From NCBI GenBank assembly GCA_934755305.1, contig CAKVLD010000078.1, positions 1-11,428 of the forward strand: a stretch of 11,428 bases of DNA, written 5' to 3'. This stretch comes from an uncultured Clostridium sp. (lineage in GTDB: Bacteria > Bacillota > Clostridia > Clostridiales > Clostridiaceae). The translations under genes and the position numbers were made by a program. Under the pieces are notes generated by a model. The model was not told the DNA's origin. It saw only the letters and a program-made list of their open reading frames with translations, and ran no database searches. Shown in pieces: positions 1 to 6,882 of the stretch (positions are counted from its first letter, which is position 1; every line of letters begins with the position of its first letter).

Positions 1-125
1 TATATATTTCTAATAGTTCTTATATCATAAGTAGGAACTCCATTACCTTCCTGGTAAATCACCTTTCTTATCTCGCCATTTCCTAACTTATAAACTTGAC
101 AAATATAAAATAAAATCTTATTATT
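1..125 (-). other. Coding-like remnant or partial gene running off the window's left edge
   Basis: On the minus strand one frame is open from a TAA at 126-128 to the window edge. It reads like protein (…KLGNGEIRKVIYQEGN… then …PTYDIRTIRNI), while the other minus frames close early. There is no ATG, and the only standard alternative start inside the frame is a GTG with no ribosome-binding site. The upstream part of the frame runs through the hairpin at 110-159, so an intact gene starting here is unlikely. It is either a 5'-truncated gene remnant or a chance open frame. I do not recognise the family. Confidence 0.25.
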
Positions 126-159
126 TTAAGTGTGTGTAGCTTAAATAATAAGATTTTAT
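110..159 (-). terminator. Hairpin, likely enolase transcription terminator
   Basis: Arms at 110-130 and 140-159 pair over 20 bp with one bulged T, around a 9-nt loop (TGTGTGTAG on the plus strand). Read on the minus strand, the direction of eno, the stem is followed by the U-rich TTTATATTT. That fits an intrinsic terminator about 180 nt past the enolase stop. Confidence 0.55.
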
Positions 160-204
160 CTTAGTCATATCTATATATGACATTTTAAATAATAATTTTC
201 TTTG

Positions 205-243
205 AAACTATTTTGATGTGTGTGCATTCAAAATAGTTTTTTT
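205..243. terminator. Second hairpin with the same TGTGTG loop and a T7 run
   Basis: Arms at 205-218 and 225-239 pair with a single-base bulge around TGTGTG. On the plus strand the stem runs into seven Ts (237-243), the classic form of a rho-independent terminator for transcription coming from the left edge. On the minus strand the tail is not U-rich. It may stop a plus-strand gene outside the window or act as a 3' structure of the eno mRNA. Confidence 0.5.
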
Positions 244-338
244 GAGATATAAAATATATGATGTATTGAGATTAATTCTCAATTACATTTTACCTCATTT
301 CCTCATTTTTGTCAATACACTTGATAACAATTATCAAT

Positions 339-1631
339 TTATTTTATATTAAAGAAAGCTTTTCTTCCTCTATATTCAGCAACCGAATCTAATTCTTGTT
401 CAATTCTTAATAATTGGTTGTACTTAGCAACTCTTTCAGATCTTGCTGGAGCACCAGTCTTTATTTGACCTGCATTAACTGCAACAACTAAATCTGCAAT
501 TGTTGTATCTTCTGTTTCACCTGATCTATGAGATACTACTGCTGTATATCCTGCTCTATTAGCCATTTCTATTGCATTTAATGTTTCTGTTAATGTACCA
601 ATTTGATTTAATTTTATAAGAATTGCATTAGCAACTTGTTTATCTATACCTTTTTCTAATCTTGTAGTATTAGTAACAAATAAATCATCTCCAACTAATT
701 GAACCTTATTACCTAATCTATCAGTAATTAGCTTCCATCCTTCCCAATCTTCTTCTGCCATAGCATCTTCAATTGAGATTATTGGATATTCATTAACCCA
801 TTCTTCGAAGAAATCAACCATTTCATCTGCATTAAATATTTTTCCTTCATGTTCTAAAACATATTTTCCATCTTTATAGTATTCTGATGATGCAGCATCT
901 ATTGCTATAAACATTTCTTCCCCTGGCTTGTAACCTGCTTTATTAATTGCTTCTACAATAACATCTAAAGCTTCCTTATTGCTCTTTAAGTTTGGAGCAA
1001 ATCCACCTTCATCACCTATACCAGTTGCATAACCTTTTTCATTTAATATTTTCTTTAATGTATGATATACTTCTGCACACATTCTTAAAGCGTCACTAAA
1101 GCTCTTAGCCCCTGCTGGCATAATCATAAATTCTTGTAAATCTACAGAATTATCAGCATGTGAACCACCATTTAATATATTCATCATTGGAACTGGTAAT
1201 ACCTTAGCATTAACTCCACCAATATATCTATATAAAGGCATACATAATGAATTAGCCGCAGCTTGTGCAACTGCAAGAGATACACCTAAAATTGCATTAG
1301 CACCTAAATTTCCTTTATTATCTGTTCCATCTAATTCTATAAGTATTTTATCTATAGCTGTTTGATCATATACATTTAAACCAACTAATTTTTCAGCAAT
1401 TGTTTTGTTTACATTATTAACTGCTTTCAAAACGCTCTTTCCTAAATAATATTCTTTATCTCCATCTCTTAATTCAACAGCTTCATACATACCTGTAGAT
1501 GCTCCTGATGGAACTGCAGCTCTTCCCATTGTTCCGTCTTCTAAGTAAATTTCAACTTCTACAGTTGGGAAACATCTTGAATCTAATATTTGTCTTGCAA
1601 CTACTTCAGTGATTTCTAGATAATTTTTCAT
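339..1631 (-). CDS. eno: Enolase (phosphopyruvate hydratase)
   Basis: A 430-residue enolase, which converts 2-phosphoglycerate to phosphoenolpyruvate in glycolysis in the cytoplasm; full family length. Visible hallmarks are the mobile loop SGAST (42-46), H158 in GGSHADN, Q166/E167, the catalytic acid E208 in GDEGGFAP, the Mg ligands D245, E288 (SIEDAM) and D315 (VGDD), the catalytic base K340 (ILIKLNQIGT), and S367-H368-R369-S370-G371-E372. I chose the ATG at 1629-1631 because AAGGAGG (1640-1646) lies 8 nt upstream. An in-frame ATG 33 nt further upstream has no ribosome-binding site, and the 11 extra residues it would add are not part of the family. It stands alone: the usual glycolytic neighbours (gpmI, tpiA, pgk) are not on its 5' side and secG is not directly downstream. 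All key residues are present, so it should be active. Confidence 0.98.
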   Translation of the reverse strand: MKNYLEITEVVARQILDSRCFPTVEVEIYLEDGTMGRAAVPSGASTGMYEAVELRDGDKEYYLGKSVLKAVNNVNKTIAEKLVGLNVYDQTAIDKILIELDGTDNKGNLGANAILGVSLAVAQAAANSLCMPLYRYIGGVNAKVLPVPMMNILNGGSHADNSVDLQEFMIMPAGAKSFSDALRMCAEVYHTLKKILNEKGYATGIGDEGGFAPNLKSNKEALDVIVEAINKAGYKPGEEMFIAIDAASSEYYKDGKYVLEHEGKIFNADEMVDFFEEWVNEYPIISIEDAMAEEDWEGWKLITDRLGNKVQLVGDDLFVTNTTRLEKGIDKQVANAILIKLNQIGTLTETLNAIEMANRAGYTAVVSHRSGETEDTTIADLVVAVNAGQIKTGAPARSERVAKYNQLLRIEQELDSVAEYRGRKAFFNIK

Positions 1632-1664
1632 AAAAAATTCCTCCTTAAATTTTTGTACAAGCAC

Positions 1665-1693
1665 ATTATATCATCATTGAAAATCATTCTCAA
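1665..1693 (-). promoter_or_regulatory. Strong vegetative promoter of eno
   Basis: On the minus strand: TTGAGA (1688-1693), a 17-bp spacer, then TATAAT (1665-1670) preceded by TG (extended -10, TGATATAAT). Transcription would start near 1658, giving a leader of about 28 nt before the enolase ATG. It lies in the 86 bp between eno and the SDR pseudogene. Confidence 0.8.
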
Positions 1694-1717
1694 GACATTT
1701 TTATTCCTTTTTATCTA

Positions 1718-2201
1718 TTAAATTAAAATTAACAAGTAATATACAAAATAACCTTTCTCTAAAGGTTTTGAAACAACTTTATAACATAACTCAACAAAAG
1801 TATTTATATCAACTAATTTCTTATTTCCTACATTAAATATATGTTCCTTGGGATGAACTTCTAAAATTTTTTCAATAACCTTACATAAATCATCTACATA
1901 AAAGAACTGCAACTTCATCTTTCCATCCTTAGGAATATAAAACTTCCTATTTTTTAGTGCACACTCAAAAACAAAAGGTTCTCTATATACATTTTGCATC
2001 GGACCATATAAGTATGGTGGCCTTAAAATATAAGAATTTGGAACTTTTTTTATTAAGTACTCTTCTGCTTCAATTTTATCTATTCCATATTTTCCCCATA
2101 TAGAATTAAAACCAACACTTTGATCTTCCGAAAAAGGTAAAGTATTTTGCTACATATTTACTAACAAATACTGTACCTCCTGTAACCAATACTTTTTTCA
2201 T
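1718..2201 (-). pseudogene. NAD-dependent epimerase/dehydratase (extended SDR), internally deleted
   Basis: The gene begins at ATG 2199-2201 behind GAGAGGTG and reads MKKVLVTGGTVFVSKYVAKYF, the first strand and the GG-T-x-F-x(7)-A dinucleotide-binding loop of an extended short-chain dehydrogenase/reductase. Near 2135-2145 the frame breaks. In the next frame it resumes with LPFSEDQ…GKYGIDKIEAEEYL (the YxxxK active-site region, Y-G-I-D-K), then LRPPYLYGP and the substrate-side segment with FYVDDLCKVIEKIL and IFNVGN, ending at TAA 1718. Only about 160 codons remain of a family usually near 300. The section between the first Rossmann strand and the active site is missing, and the C-terminus is cut after …KPLE. 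It cannot make a complete enzyme. The original substrate cannot be told. Confidence 0.85.
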
Positions 2202-2257
2202 AATTCACCTCTCAATCTAAATAATATTACATTCTTATTATACAACCCTTAACATAT

Positions 2258-2286
2258 TTTACATAATACAGATATCAAAGTATAAT
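2258..2286 (+). promoter_or_regulatory. Promoter of the VanZ-family gene
   Basis: TTTACA (2258-2263), a 17-bp spacer, TATAAT (2281-2286): five of six -35 matches and a perfect -10. Start near 2293, leader about 28 nt. A second TATAAT on the opposite strand (2237-2242), without a convincing -35, may once have driven the SDR pseudogene. Confidence 0.75.
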
Positions 2287-2320
2287 TTATTTATATATTT
2301 TTTAAGGAGACATTTATTTT

Positions 2321-2908
2321 ATGTTAGGATTATTTATTGAGACCAAAACAATTTTTATATTAGGCATTCCTTTATTATCAGTATTAATATTAATTAAATA
2401 TTTAATATCAATAAAAAGAAACCCAAATACAAGTTTATTAAGACATCTTTTAATCTTTGCTTTTGGAGTTTATTTTTTAGCTTTAATAGGAGTAACTTTA
2501 TTTCCAATTAATATAAATAATAATATTGTAAATAATAATTATATTCTACGTATAAATTACATTCCTTTCCTATCAATAGTATTATATCTATGTAATATAA
2601 ATACATTACCTATTTCTTTATCTTTTAGAATAGCATTTTTAATAAAAAATATTATTGGAAACATACTGTTGCTATTACCTTTAAGCTTTTTTATACCAAT
2701 GTTATACCCTAAAATAAATGGATTAAAAACTTACTTTTTTATTGGATTGATAGCTTCATTATCAATAGAATCTCTTCAACTTCTAGAAAACATATTGGGT
2801 ATAGGCTTTAGATATGTAGATATAGATGATGTTATTTTTAATACCTTTGGTGTTGTTATAGGATATATGCTAAAAAACATATGCATCAAACACATCAAAT
2901 TAACTTAA
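2321..2908 (+). CDS. VanZ-family integral membrane protein
   Basis: A 195-residue protein rich in Ile/Leu/Phe. It has about five predicted membrane spans (roughly 8-30, 41-62, 104-128, 137-153, 170-186). VanZ-family signatures are visible: NYIPF (79-83), N110-x2-GN (113-114) followed by LLLLP (to 120), S148-I-E150-S-x-Q153, and D167-x-DD170-x3-N174-x2-G177. The family is named after the teicoplanin-resistance protein of vanA clusters, but most members are chromosomal with no known function. Nothing nearby (no vanHAX) supports glycopeptide resistance here. AAGGAGA (2304-2310) precedes the ATG by 10 nt and a good promoter lies just upstream, so it is a single-gene unit, divergent from the SDR remnant and convergent with the amidohydrolase gene. 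Confidence 0.9.
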   Translation: MLGLFIETKTIFILGIPLLSVLILIKYLISIKRNPNTSLLRHLLIFAFGVYFLALIGVTLFPININNNIVNNNYILRINYIPFLSIVLYLCNINTLPISLSFRIAFLIKNIIGNILLLLPLSFFIPMLYPKINGLKTYFFIGLIASLSIESLQLLENILGIGFRYVDIDDVIFNTFGVVIGYMLKNICIKHIKLT

Positions 2909-2917
2909 ATATGAGAA

Positions 2918-2965
2918 AAGGAGCTTGTCTCTAACGATTTTTAAACGTTAATATGACAGCTCCTT
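2918..2965. terminator. Shared terminator between the VanZ gene and the convergent amidohydrolase gene
   Basis: AAGGAGCTTGTC (2918-2929) pairs with GACAGCTCCTT (2955-2965) with one bulge. An inner stem, TAACG/CGTTA, caps it. It sits 10 nt after the VanZ stop and 39 nt beyond the end of the opposing gene. The minus-strand tail is CCTTTTC; the plus-strand tail (AAAATTTATTT) is weaker. Confidence 0.6.
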
Positions 2966-3003
2966 AAAATTTATTTATCTTCTATATAATTATTAGACCA
3001 ACT

Positions 3004-3789
3004 TTAAGATAACTTTAAAACTAACCTTTTAAATATATACTTAAGATTATTTTGCATCTCCTTAAATAACTCTTTATCATAATAACTTACTACCTCTTCT
3101 GTAAAAATCCTATTTTCTATATACTTACTATAAGGTAGTTCAATTTGTATACTTTCAACTTTATTACCATACTTAGTACCGTAATATTTAGTTATGTATC
3201 CACCTAGAAATTCTTTATTGCACTCAACTTCTAAACCTTTATCTAAAAATGTATCACAAATAAAATCAAAGGACTCACTAGAGCTTGTCCTTCCATTTTG
3301 ATTTCCTAATAAAACTTTATCTATAATTCCATTAGGAGTTGTATAATAACTATGTAAATCAATAATATAAACTTTTTTAAAATATTTAAGTTTTTCTTTT
3401 ATTAAACTTTTTATCTCATTATGATAAGGCTTATAATATACATTTATTCTTCTTTCTACATCTTTTCTAGTTATGGAATTTTTAAATATTTCCTTACCTT
3501 TACTTGTTTTAGAAAAAACTAAATCTTTTCTATAATTTTTAGCTTTTACTATATTAGCATCACGATTTACATCAATAACATAACGACTTATATTGTTTTG
3601 TATAACTGTAACTTCTTCTTCCTTTAAAAAACTATACAATTCTTTCAAAAACCAATCTGTATTAGGCAGTATAACATCCTCTATTAGTTTATTTCTTATA
3701 TCTTTAGGAATGTATGTCCCACTATGAGGAATGCTTATTATTATAGGAAATTTATGTTTATTTTCATTTATTACGTCAAAATTTTTCAT
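3004..3789 (-). CDS. N-formylglutamate amidohydrolase family protein
   Basis: A 261-residue protein of the N-formylglutamate amidohydrolase family. Characterised members hydrolyse N-formyl-L-glutamate to glutamate and formate, the last step of one histidine-degradation route. Family motifs are in order: ISIPHSG (18-24), D45-W46, SRYVIDVNR (68-76), YYKPYH (118-123) and the metal-site DLHS (144-147). The Q-I-E-L-P block near the end matches the family's C-terminal substrate region. Length is normal. The ATG (3787-3789) has an AAGGAG site (3800-3805) 10 nt upstream. No hut genes are in the window, so the substrate may not be formylglutamate; the family also hydrolyses other N-formyl or N-acyl amino acids. 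A palindrome overlaps its proposed promoter and a related motif covers the ribosome-binding site, suggesting local repression. Confidence 0.9.
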   Translation of the reverse strand: MKNFDVINENKHKFPIIISIPHSGTYIPKDIRNKLIEDVILPNTDWFLKELYSFLKEEEVTVIQNNISRYVIDVNRDANIVKAKNYRKDLVFSKTSKGKEIFKNSITRKDVERRINVYYKPYHNEIKSLIKEKLKYFKKVYIIDLHSYYTTPNGIIDKVLLGNQNGRTSSSESFDFICDTFLDKGLEVECNKEFLGGYITKYYGTKYGNKVESIQIELPYSKYIENRIFTEEVVSYYDKELFKEMQNNLKYIFKRLVLKLS

Positions 3790-3796
3790 ATAATAG

Positions 3797-3813
3797 ATAC
3801 TCCTTTAAAGAAT
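3797..3813. promoter_or_regulatory. Imperfect second copy of the palindrome over the ribosome-binding site
   Basis: ATACTCCTTTAAAGAAT on the plus strand keeps the ATACTC half and the CTTTAAAG core of the palindrome at 3829-3846. The two cores are 31 bp apart centre to centre, close to three helical turns. It also contains the Shine-Dalgarno sequence of the amidohydrolase gene, so the resemblance may partly come from that. Confidence 0.35.
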
Positions 3814-3828
3814 CTTATCTTTATAATA

Positions 3829-3846
3829 ATACTCTTTAAAGAGTAT
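3829..3846. promoter_or_regulatory. Perfect 18-bp palindrome, candidate operator
   Basis: ATACTCTTTAAAGAGTAT is its own reverse complement. It overlaps the -10 hexamer and predicted start site of the amidohydrolase promoter, the usual place for a repressor site. There is no U-run after it in either direction, so it is not a convincing terminator. Confidence 0.5.
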
Positions 3847-3869
3847 ACCTTATATTATATTAAATTCAA
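3842..3869 (-). promoter_or_regulatory. Promoter of the N-formylglutamate amidohydrolase gene
   Basis: On the minus strand TTGAAT (3864-3869, inside the last codons of the upstream gene), a 16-bp spacer, then TATACT (3842-3847). It would start transcription near 3835, inside the palindrome. The spacing is plausible but the hexamers are not perfect. Confidence 0.5.
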
Positions 3870-4394
3870 ACCTAATTCATAAGCTTCCTTTAAAGCTTTA
3901 TTCCCCTTTATATCTCCTTTTTCCTTTACTCCATATACGCAAATCTTACCAGCATCTTCTAACTTAAAAAAGTCTAACACTAACTTATATTGTAGTATAA
4001 TAGCATCAAAAACAGCAGGTAATGTTGCTGCTGCTACTAATAATAATCCTAACTTTTTTACCTTAAAAGTATTTCTAAGTGGAGTATGTAATCTATCTAT
4101 GATTGCCTTTAACTCTGCACTTATTCCATAAAAATATACAGGAGAAGATATAACAATCATATCAGCCTTAGCTAATTTTTTATAAATTATTTCCATGTCA
4201 TCTTTTTGAAAACATAAATTTCCTTCCCTATTAAAACATGAATTGCATCCTACACAAGGATTAACTTTATAATCTGCCACTGATATAACTTCTACCTCAT
4301 TATTCTTAGAAGCTCCATTTACAAAGGATCTTACCAATAAATCTGTATTTCCTTCCTTTCTCATACTTCCTAATAAAACAACTATTTTCCCCAT
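3855..4394 (-). CDS. Flavodoxin-fold NAD(P)H oxidoreductase, iron-sulfur flavoprotein type
   Basis: A 179-residue protein with the FMN-binding flavodoxin-like fold of NADPH-dependent FMN reductases. Its start reads MGKIVVLLGSMRKEGNT, the phosphate-binding loop at 9-17. A compact cysteine cluster, C47-x2-C50-x2-C53-x7-C61, follows. This is the CX2CX2CX4-7C pattern that binds a [4Fe-4S] cluster in archaeal and clostridial Isf proteins, so electron transfer from ferredoxin-like donors to FMN is the likely chemistry. SSPVYFYGISAELKAIIDR is the second flavin-contact segment. The start at ATG 4392-4394 is chosen because AGAGGTG (4399-4405) precedes it. An upstream ATG would add 29 low-complexity residues that lie on top of its promoter. 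The physiological substrate is unknown. Confidence 0.85.
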   Translation of the reverse strand: MGKIVVLLGSMRKEGNTDLLVRSFVNGASKNNEVEVISVADYKVNPCVGCNSCFNREGNLCFQKDDMEIIYKKLAKADMIVISSPVYFYGISAELKAIIDRLHTPLRNTFKVKKLGLLLVAAATLPAVFDAIILQYKLVLDFFKLEDAGKICVYGVKEKGDIKGNKALKEAYELGLNLI

Positions 4395-4451
4395 ATTACA
4401 CCTCTTATAATTTAAATTACAAATCAAACTGACTTTTTGAAATAATAATAA

Positions 4452-4481
4452 ATTATACAATATAATACCATTTAAATTCAA
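4452..4481 (-). promoter_or_regulatory. Promoter of the flavoprotein gene
   Basis: On the minus strand TTGAAT (4476-4481), an 18-bp spacer, then TATAAT (4452-4457). It lies just past the stop of the ADI-like pseudogene, so the flavoprotein gene is probably transcribed on its own with a leader of about 50 nt. Confidence 0.6.
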
Positions 4482-4483
4482 TA

Positions 4484-5239
4484 CTAGTTGTTTCTAAAAA
4501 CTCTTTTTACTCTTACAGCTAATTCCTTTAACTTATTACCTATGTTTATATTGCTAGTAACCAACTTTTTATTTCCTAAATAAACAAAATTAGTTGCAAA
4601 CTCTTCTGCATCTTCCTTTGTTACTTCTATTATATTTTCTATATATTTTTCAATAATTTCTTTGTCATAAACATAAGGAGATACTACAGCAACGTTTTTT
4701 CCTAATAAACTAAAAACACAATCTAAATGTAACATACTGTTATCAAAGTTAATTGGTACAACTTCCTTATTTATCCCCTTAATCAATAATACTCTTCTTA
4801 ATTCTTCAATAGCCTGTAAAGTTGTTCTATTACTTACTCCTACAAAAACCACTTTATCTGATCCTGCTATATCTTCACCTTCTATATTGTTCTGCATGAT
4901 ATAATAGTCAAGCTTTTTTTCCTTTGCTAATTTCTTTATAGGCTCAATTTCAACTTTTCTTTCTTTTAGCGACATTTTGCTGATAAATAAATTATTTTCT
5001 ATTAAGAAAGCTACATCTTTTGCATATACTTGCTTTGAAGAACTAGTTATATCAACAAATACAGGTTTAACATCATTTTCAATTAAATAATTTATATATT
5101 TATTATATTGATTACACGCTAAAGTATAATCTACTTTATTATAAAATTTATCTGATTTACTAGTTATTCTATAATTGGTTGGATAACATAGTAAACAAGA
5201 TTTTAAAGTATCATTCTCATTATTTATACATATTTTAAT
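4484..5239 (-). pseudogene. Arginine deiminase/DDAH-family amidinohydrolase, start codon ATT and C-terminus lost
   Basis: A continuous frame of 251 codons matches the guanidino-group-modifying family (arginine deiminase, dimethylarginine dimethylaminohydrolase). It shows VYAKDVAFLI (the family's R-D-x-G-F segment), NIEGEDI (the E-G-G-D-like loop) and MLHLDCVFS with the catalytic His of the H-L-D motif. It begins at ATT (5237-5239), 9 nt after a good AAAGGAG (5249-5255). No ATG, GTG or TTG occurs in frame until codon 89, past the first conserved block, so starting there would remove essential structure. The frame ends with …VKRVFRNN and lacks the C-terminal Gly-rich segment with the nucleophilic Cys. 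Two independent defects point to a pseudogene. Weak ATT initiation of a non-catalytic protein remains possible. Confidence 0.7.
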
Positions 5240-5390
5240 TTTTCTTTTCTCCTTTCTACATTTATATTTTAGTTTTCCTTATATCATATAAAAAATTCAC
5301 TATTTTAAAGAAGATTAAACTTCATAAACATTCAATATTAATTTTTTGATAACAACATAGCTTTTTCAATGAGCCATAGTAATAAAAACC

Positions 5391-5420
5391 TTGAAAATAA
5401 ACTATAAATATTACTATAAA
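5391..5420 (+). promoter_or_regulatory. Candidate promoter of the SPFH/zinc-ribbon operon
   Basis: TTGAAA (5391-5396), an 18-bp spacer and TATAAA (5415-5420) lie 24 bp before the SPFH start codon. The match to a vegetative promoter is moderate. I see no clear extracytoplasmic-sigma-type site such as the SigW promoter that drives the Bacillus operon. The rest of 5240-5443 holds no gene. Confidence 0.45.
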
Positions 5421-5443
5421 ATTAATATAATTAGGAGCTATTG

Positions 5444-6847
5444 ATGGGATTATTAAAAGCTGGTGTTGGAGCTGCTAGTGGTGTATTAGCAGATTCATGG
5501 AGAGAATATTTTTACGCAGATTCTTTAGAATCTAATGTCTTAGCTGTAAAAGGTAAAAAAAGAACTTCAAGACGTTCTTCAAATACAAAAGGTGAAGATA
5601 ATATTATTTCTAACGGTTCAATTATAGCTATTAATGAAGGTCAATGTATGCTTATTATAGAACAAGGAAAAGTTGTTGATATATGCTGCGAACCTGGAGA
5701 ATTTGTATATGATAAATCAAGTGAACCTAGTATATTTTATGGAGACCTTGGTGAAAGCGTAAAAGAAACATTTAAAACAATGGGAAAAAGATTTACCCTA
5801 GGTGGAGATACAGCAAAAGATCAGCGTATTTATTTTATAAATACTAAAGAAATCTCAGGAAATAAATATGGAACAGCTAATCCTGTGCCTTTTAGAGTTG
5901 TTGATAGAAACATAGGACTTGATATTGATATATCAATTAGATGTAATGGTGAATATTCATATAAAATAGTTAATCCAATGCTTTTCTATTCTAATGTATG
6001 CGGAAATATCACAGAAGAGTTTACTCGTGATAAAATTGACAGTCAATTAAAAACTGAACTTATGACAGCACTTCAGCCAGCATTTGCAAAAATCTCTGAA
6101 ATGGGAATAAGATATAGTGCTATTCCAGGTCATACCTTAGAATTATCAGAAGCACTAAACGAAGCTCTTTCCAAAAAATGGACTCAACTTAGAGGAATTG
6201 CAGTTTATTCATTTGGTGTAAATACAATTAAGGCCTCTGAAGAAGATGAAGCCATTATAAAAGATCTTCAAAAAAATGCTGTTTTAAAAAATCCAAATAT
6301 GGCAGGTGCAGTTATAGCAGGGTCACAGGCTGATGCAATGAAATCAGCAGCAAAAAATGAAAATGGTGCCTTTATGGGGGTTGCAGGTATGAGTATGGCT
6401 CAAAATTCTGGAGGAATGAATATTAATAATTTATTTTCCATGAATAATAGACAAGAAGAAACTCAAAATTTTATACCTTCAAAAGCTCCTAATAATACCA
6501 CATGGACATGTAGCTGTGGTGAAAAAAATTATGGTCGTTTCTGCATGAACTGTGGAAAAGAAAAACCTACAGCTAAAGAAAGTTGGATATGTAAATGTGG
6601 TGCATCTAATACAGGTAAGTTTTGTATAAATTGTGGAGCCAAAAAACCAGAAAAAACAAAAGAATGGCAATGTTCTTGTGGAACTATAAATACAGGTCGC
6701 TTTTGCACAAATTGTGGAAGTCCCAAGCCAAATGAAATTAAATCATACAAATGCAACAAATGTGGATGGGAACCAAAAGATACTACTCCCCCTCCTAAAT
6801 TCTGCCCTGAGTGTGGAGATATTTTTGATGATAATGATATTTTATAG
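5444..6847 (+). CDS. SPFH (band 7-like) protein with four C-terminal zinc ribbons, YdjI-like
   Basis: A 467-residue protein. Residues 1 to about 290 resemble the SPFH domain of the 'virion core protein'/YdjI family: MGLLKAGVGAASGVLADSWR, then VKGKKRTSRRSSNTKGEDN, IISNGS, EQGKVVDICCEPGEF and EPSIF. A flexible Met/Asn/Gly-rich linker (about 300-350) leads to four zinc-ribbon units beginning at W354, W381, W408 and Y435. Bacillus YdjI helps place PspA at the membrane under envelope stress, and a similar scaffold role is inferred here. The ATG at 5444 is preferred: AGGAG (5433-5437) is 6 nt away, whereas the TTG just before it is only 3 nt away. The stop is 36 nt upstream of the next gene, so the two form an operon. 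At 467 residues it is clearly longer than Bacillus YdjI because of the ribbon array. Confidence 0.88.
   Translation: MGLLKAGVGAASGVLADSWREYFYADSLESNVLAVKGKKRTSRRSSNTKGEDNIISNGSIIAINEGQCMLIIEQGKVVDICCEPGEFVYDKSSEPSIFYGDLGESVKETFKTMGKRFTLGGDTAKDQRIYFINTKEISGNKYGTANPVPFRVVDRNIGLDIDISIRCNGEYSYKIVNPMLFYSNVCGNITEEFTRDKIDSQLKTELMTALQPAFAKISEMGIRYSAIPGHTLELSEALNEALSKKWTQLRGIAVYSFGVNTIKASEEDEAIIKDLQKNAVLKNPNMAGAVIAGSQADAMKSAAKNENGAFMGVAGMSMAQNSGGMNINNLFSMNNRQEETQNFIPSKAPNNTTWTCSCGEKNYGRFCMNCGKEKPTAKESWICKCGASNTGKFCINCGAKKPEKTKEWQCSCGTINTGRFCTNCGSPKPNEIKSYKCNKCGWEPKDTTPPPKFCPECGDIFDDNDIL
6503..6826 (+). repeat. Four 81-bp in-frame zinc-ribbon repeats
   Basis: Units start at residues 354, 381, 408 and 435, an exact 27-residue period. 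The first three share the plan W-x-C-x-C-G-x(7)-C-x2-C-G-x3-K-P, with cysteines at 356/358/367/370, 383/385/394/397 and 410/412/421/424. The fourth begins with Tyr and uses C437-x2-C440…C454-x2-C457 with a proline-rich insert. They look like tandem duplications that have diverged. Confidence 0.85.
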
Positions 6848-6882
6848 CTATATATTAATCAATAAACCTGGAGGAAATATCT

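Noticed and set aside
2321..2908. Glycopeptide-resistance role for the VanZ-family gene
   Set aside because: No vanHAX or regulatory genes nearby; most VanZ-family proteins are unrelated to resistance.
4395..4481. 29-residue N-terminal extension of the flavoprotein
   Set aside because: Its ATG lies on the promoter's -35 region, and the internal ATG has the proper ribosome-binding site and family start.
4484..4975. Short 163-residue version of the ADI-like protein starting at ATG 4975
   Set aside because: The same frame continues upstream with conserved family sequence back to a good ribosome-binding site at 5249-5255.
5215..5231. ATG-TAT-AAA-TAA minigene just inside the ADI-like gene
   Set aside because: Out of frame with the family sequence and too short; it may be why a start-codon loss is tolerated, but nothing supports a function.
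6479..6759. Two overlapping minus-strand frames opposite the zinc-ribbon array
   Set aside because: They mirror the repeated Cys/Gly codons of the SPFH gene; there are no ribosome-binding sites and the composition is unnatural.
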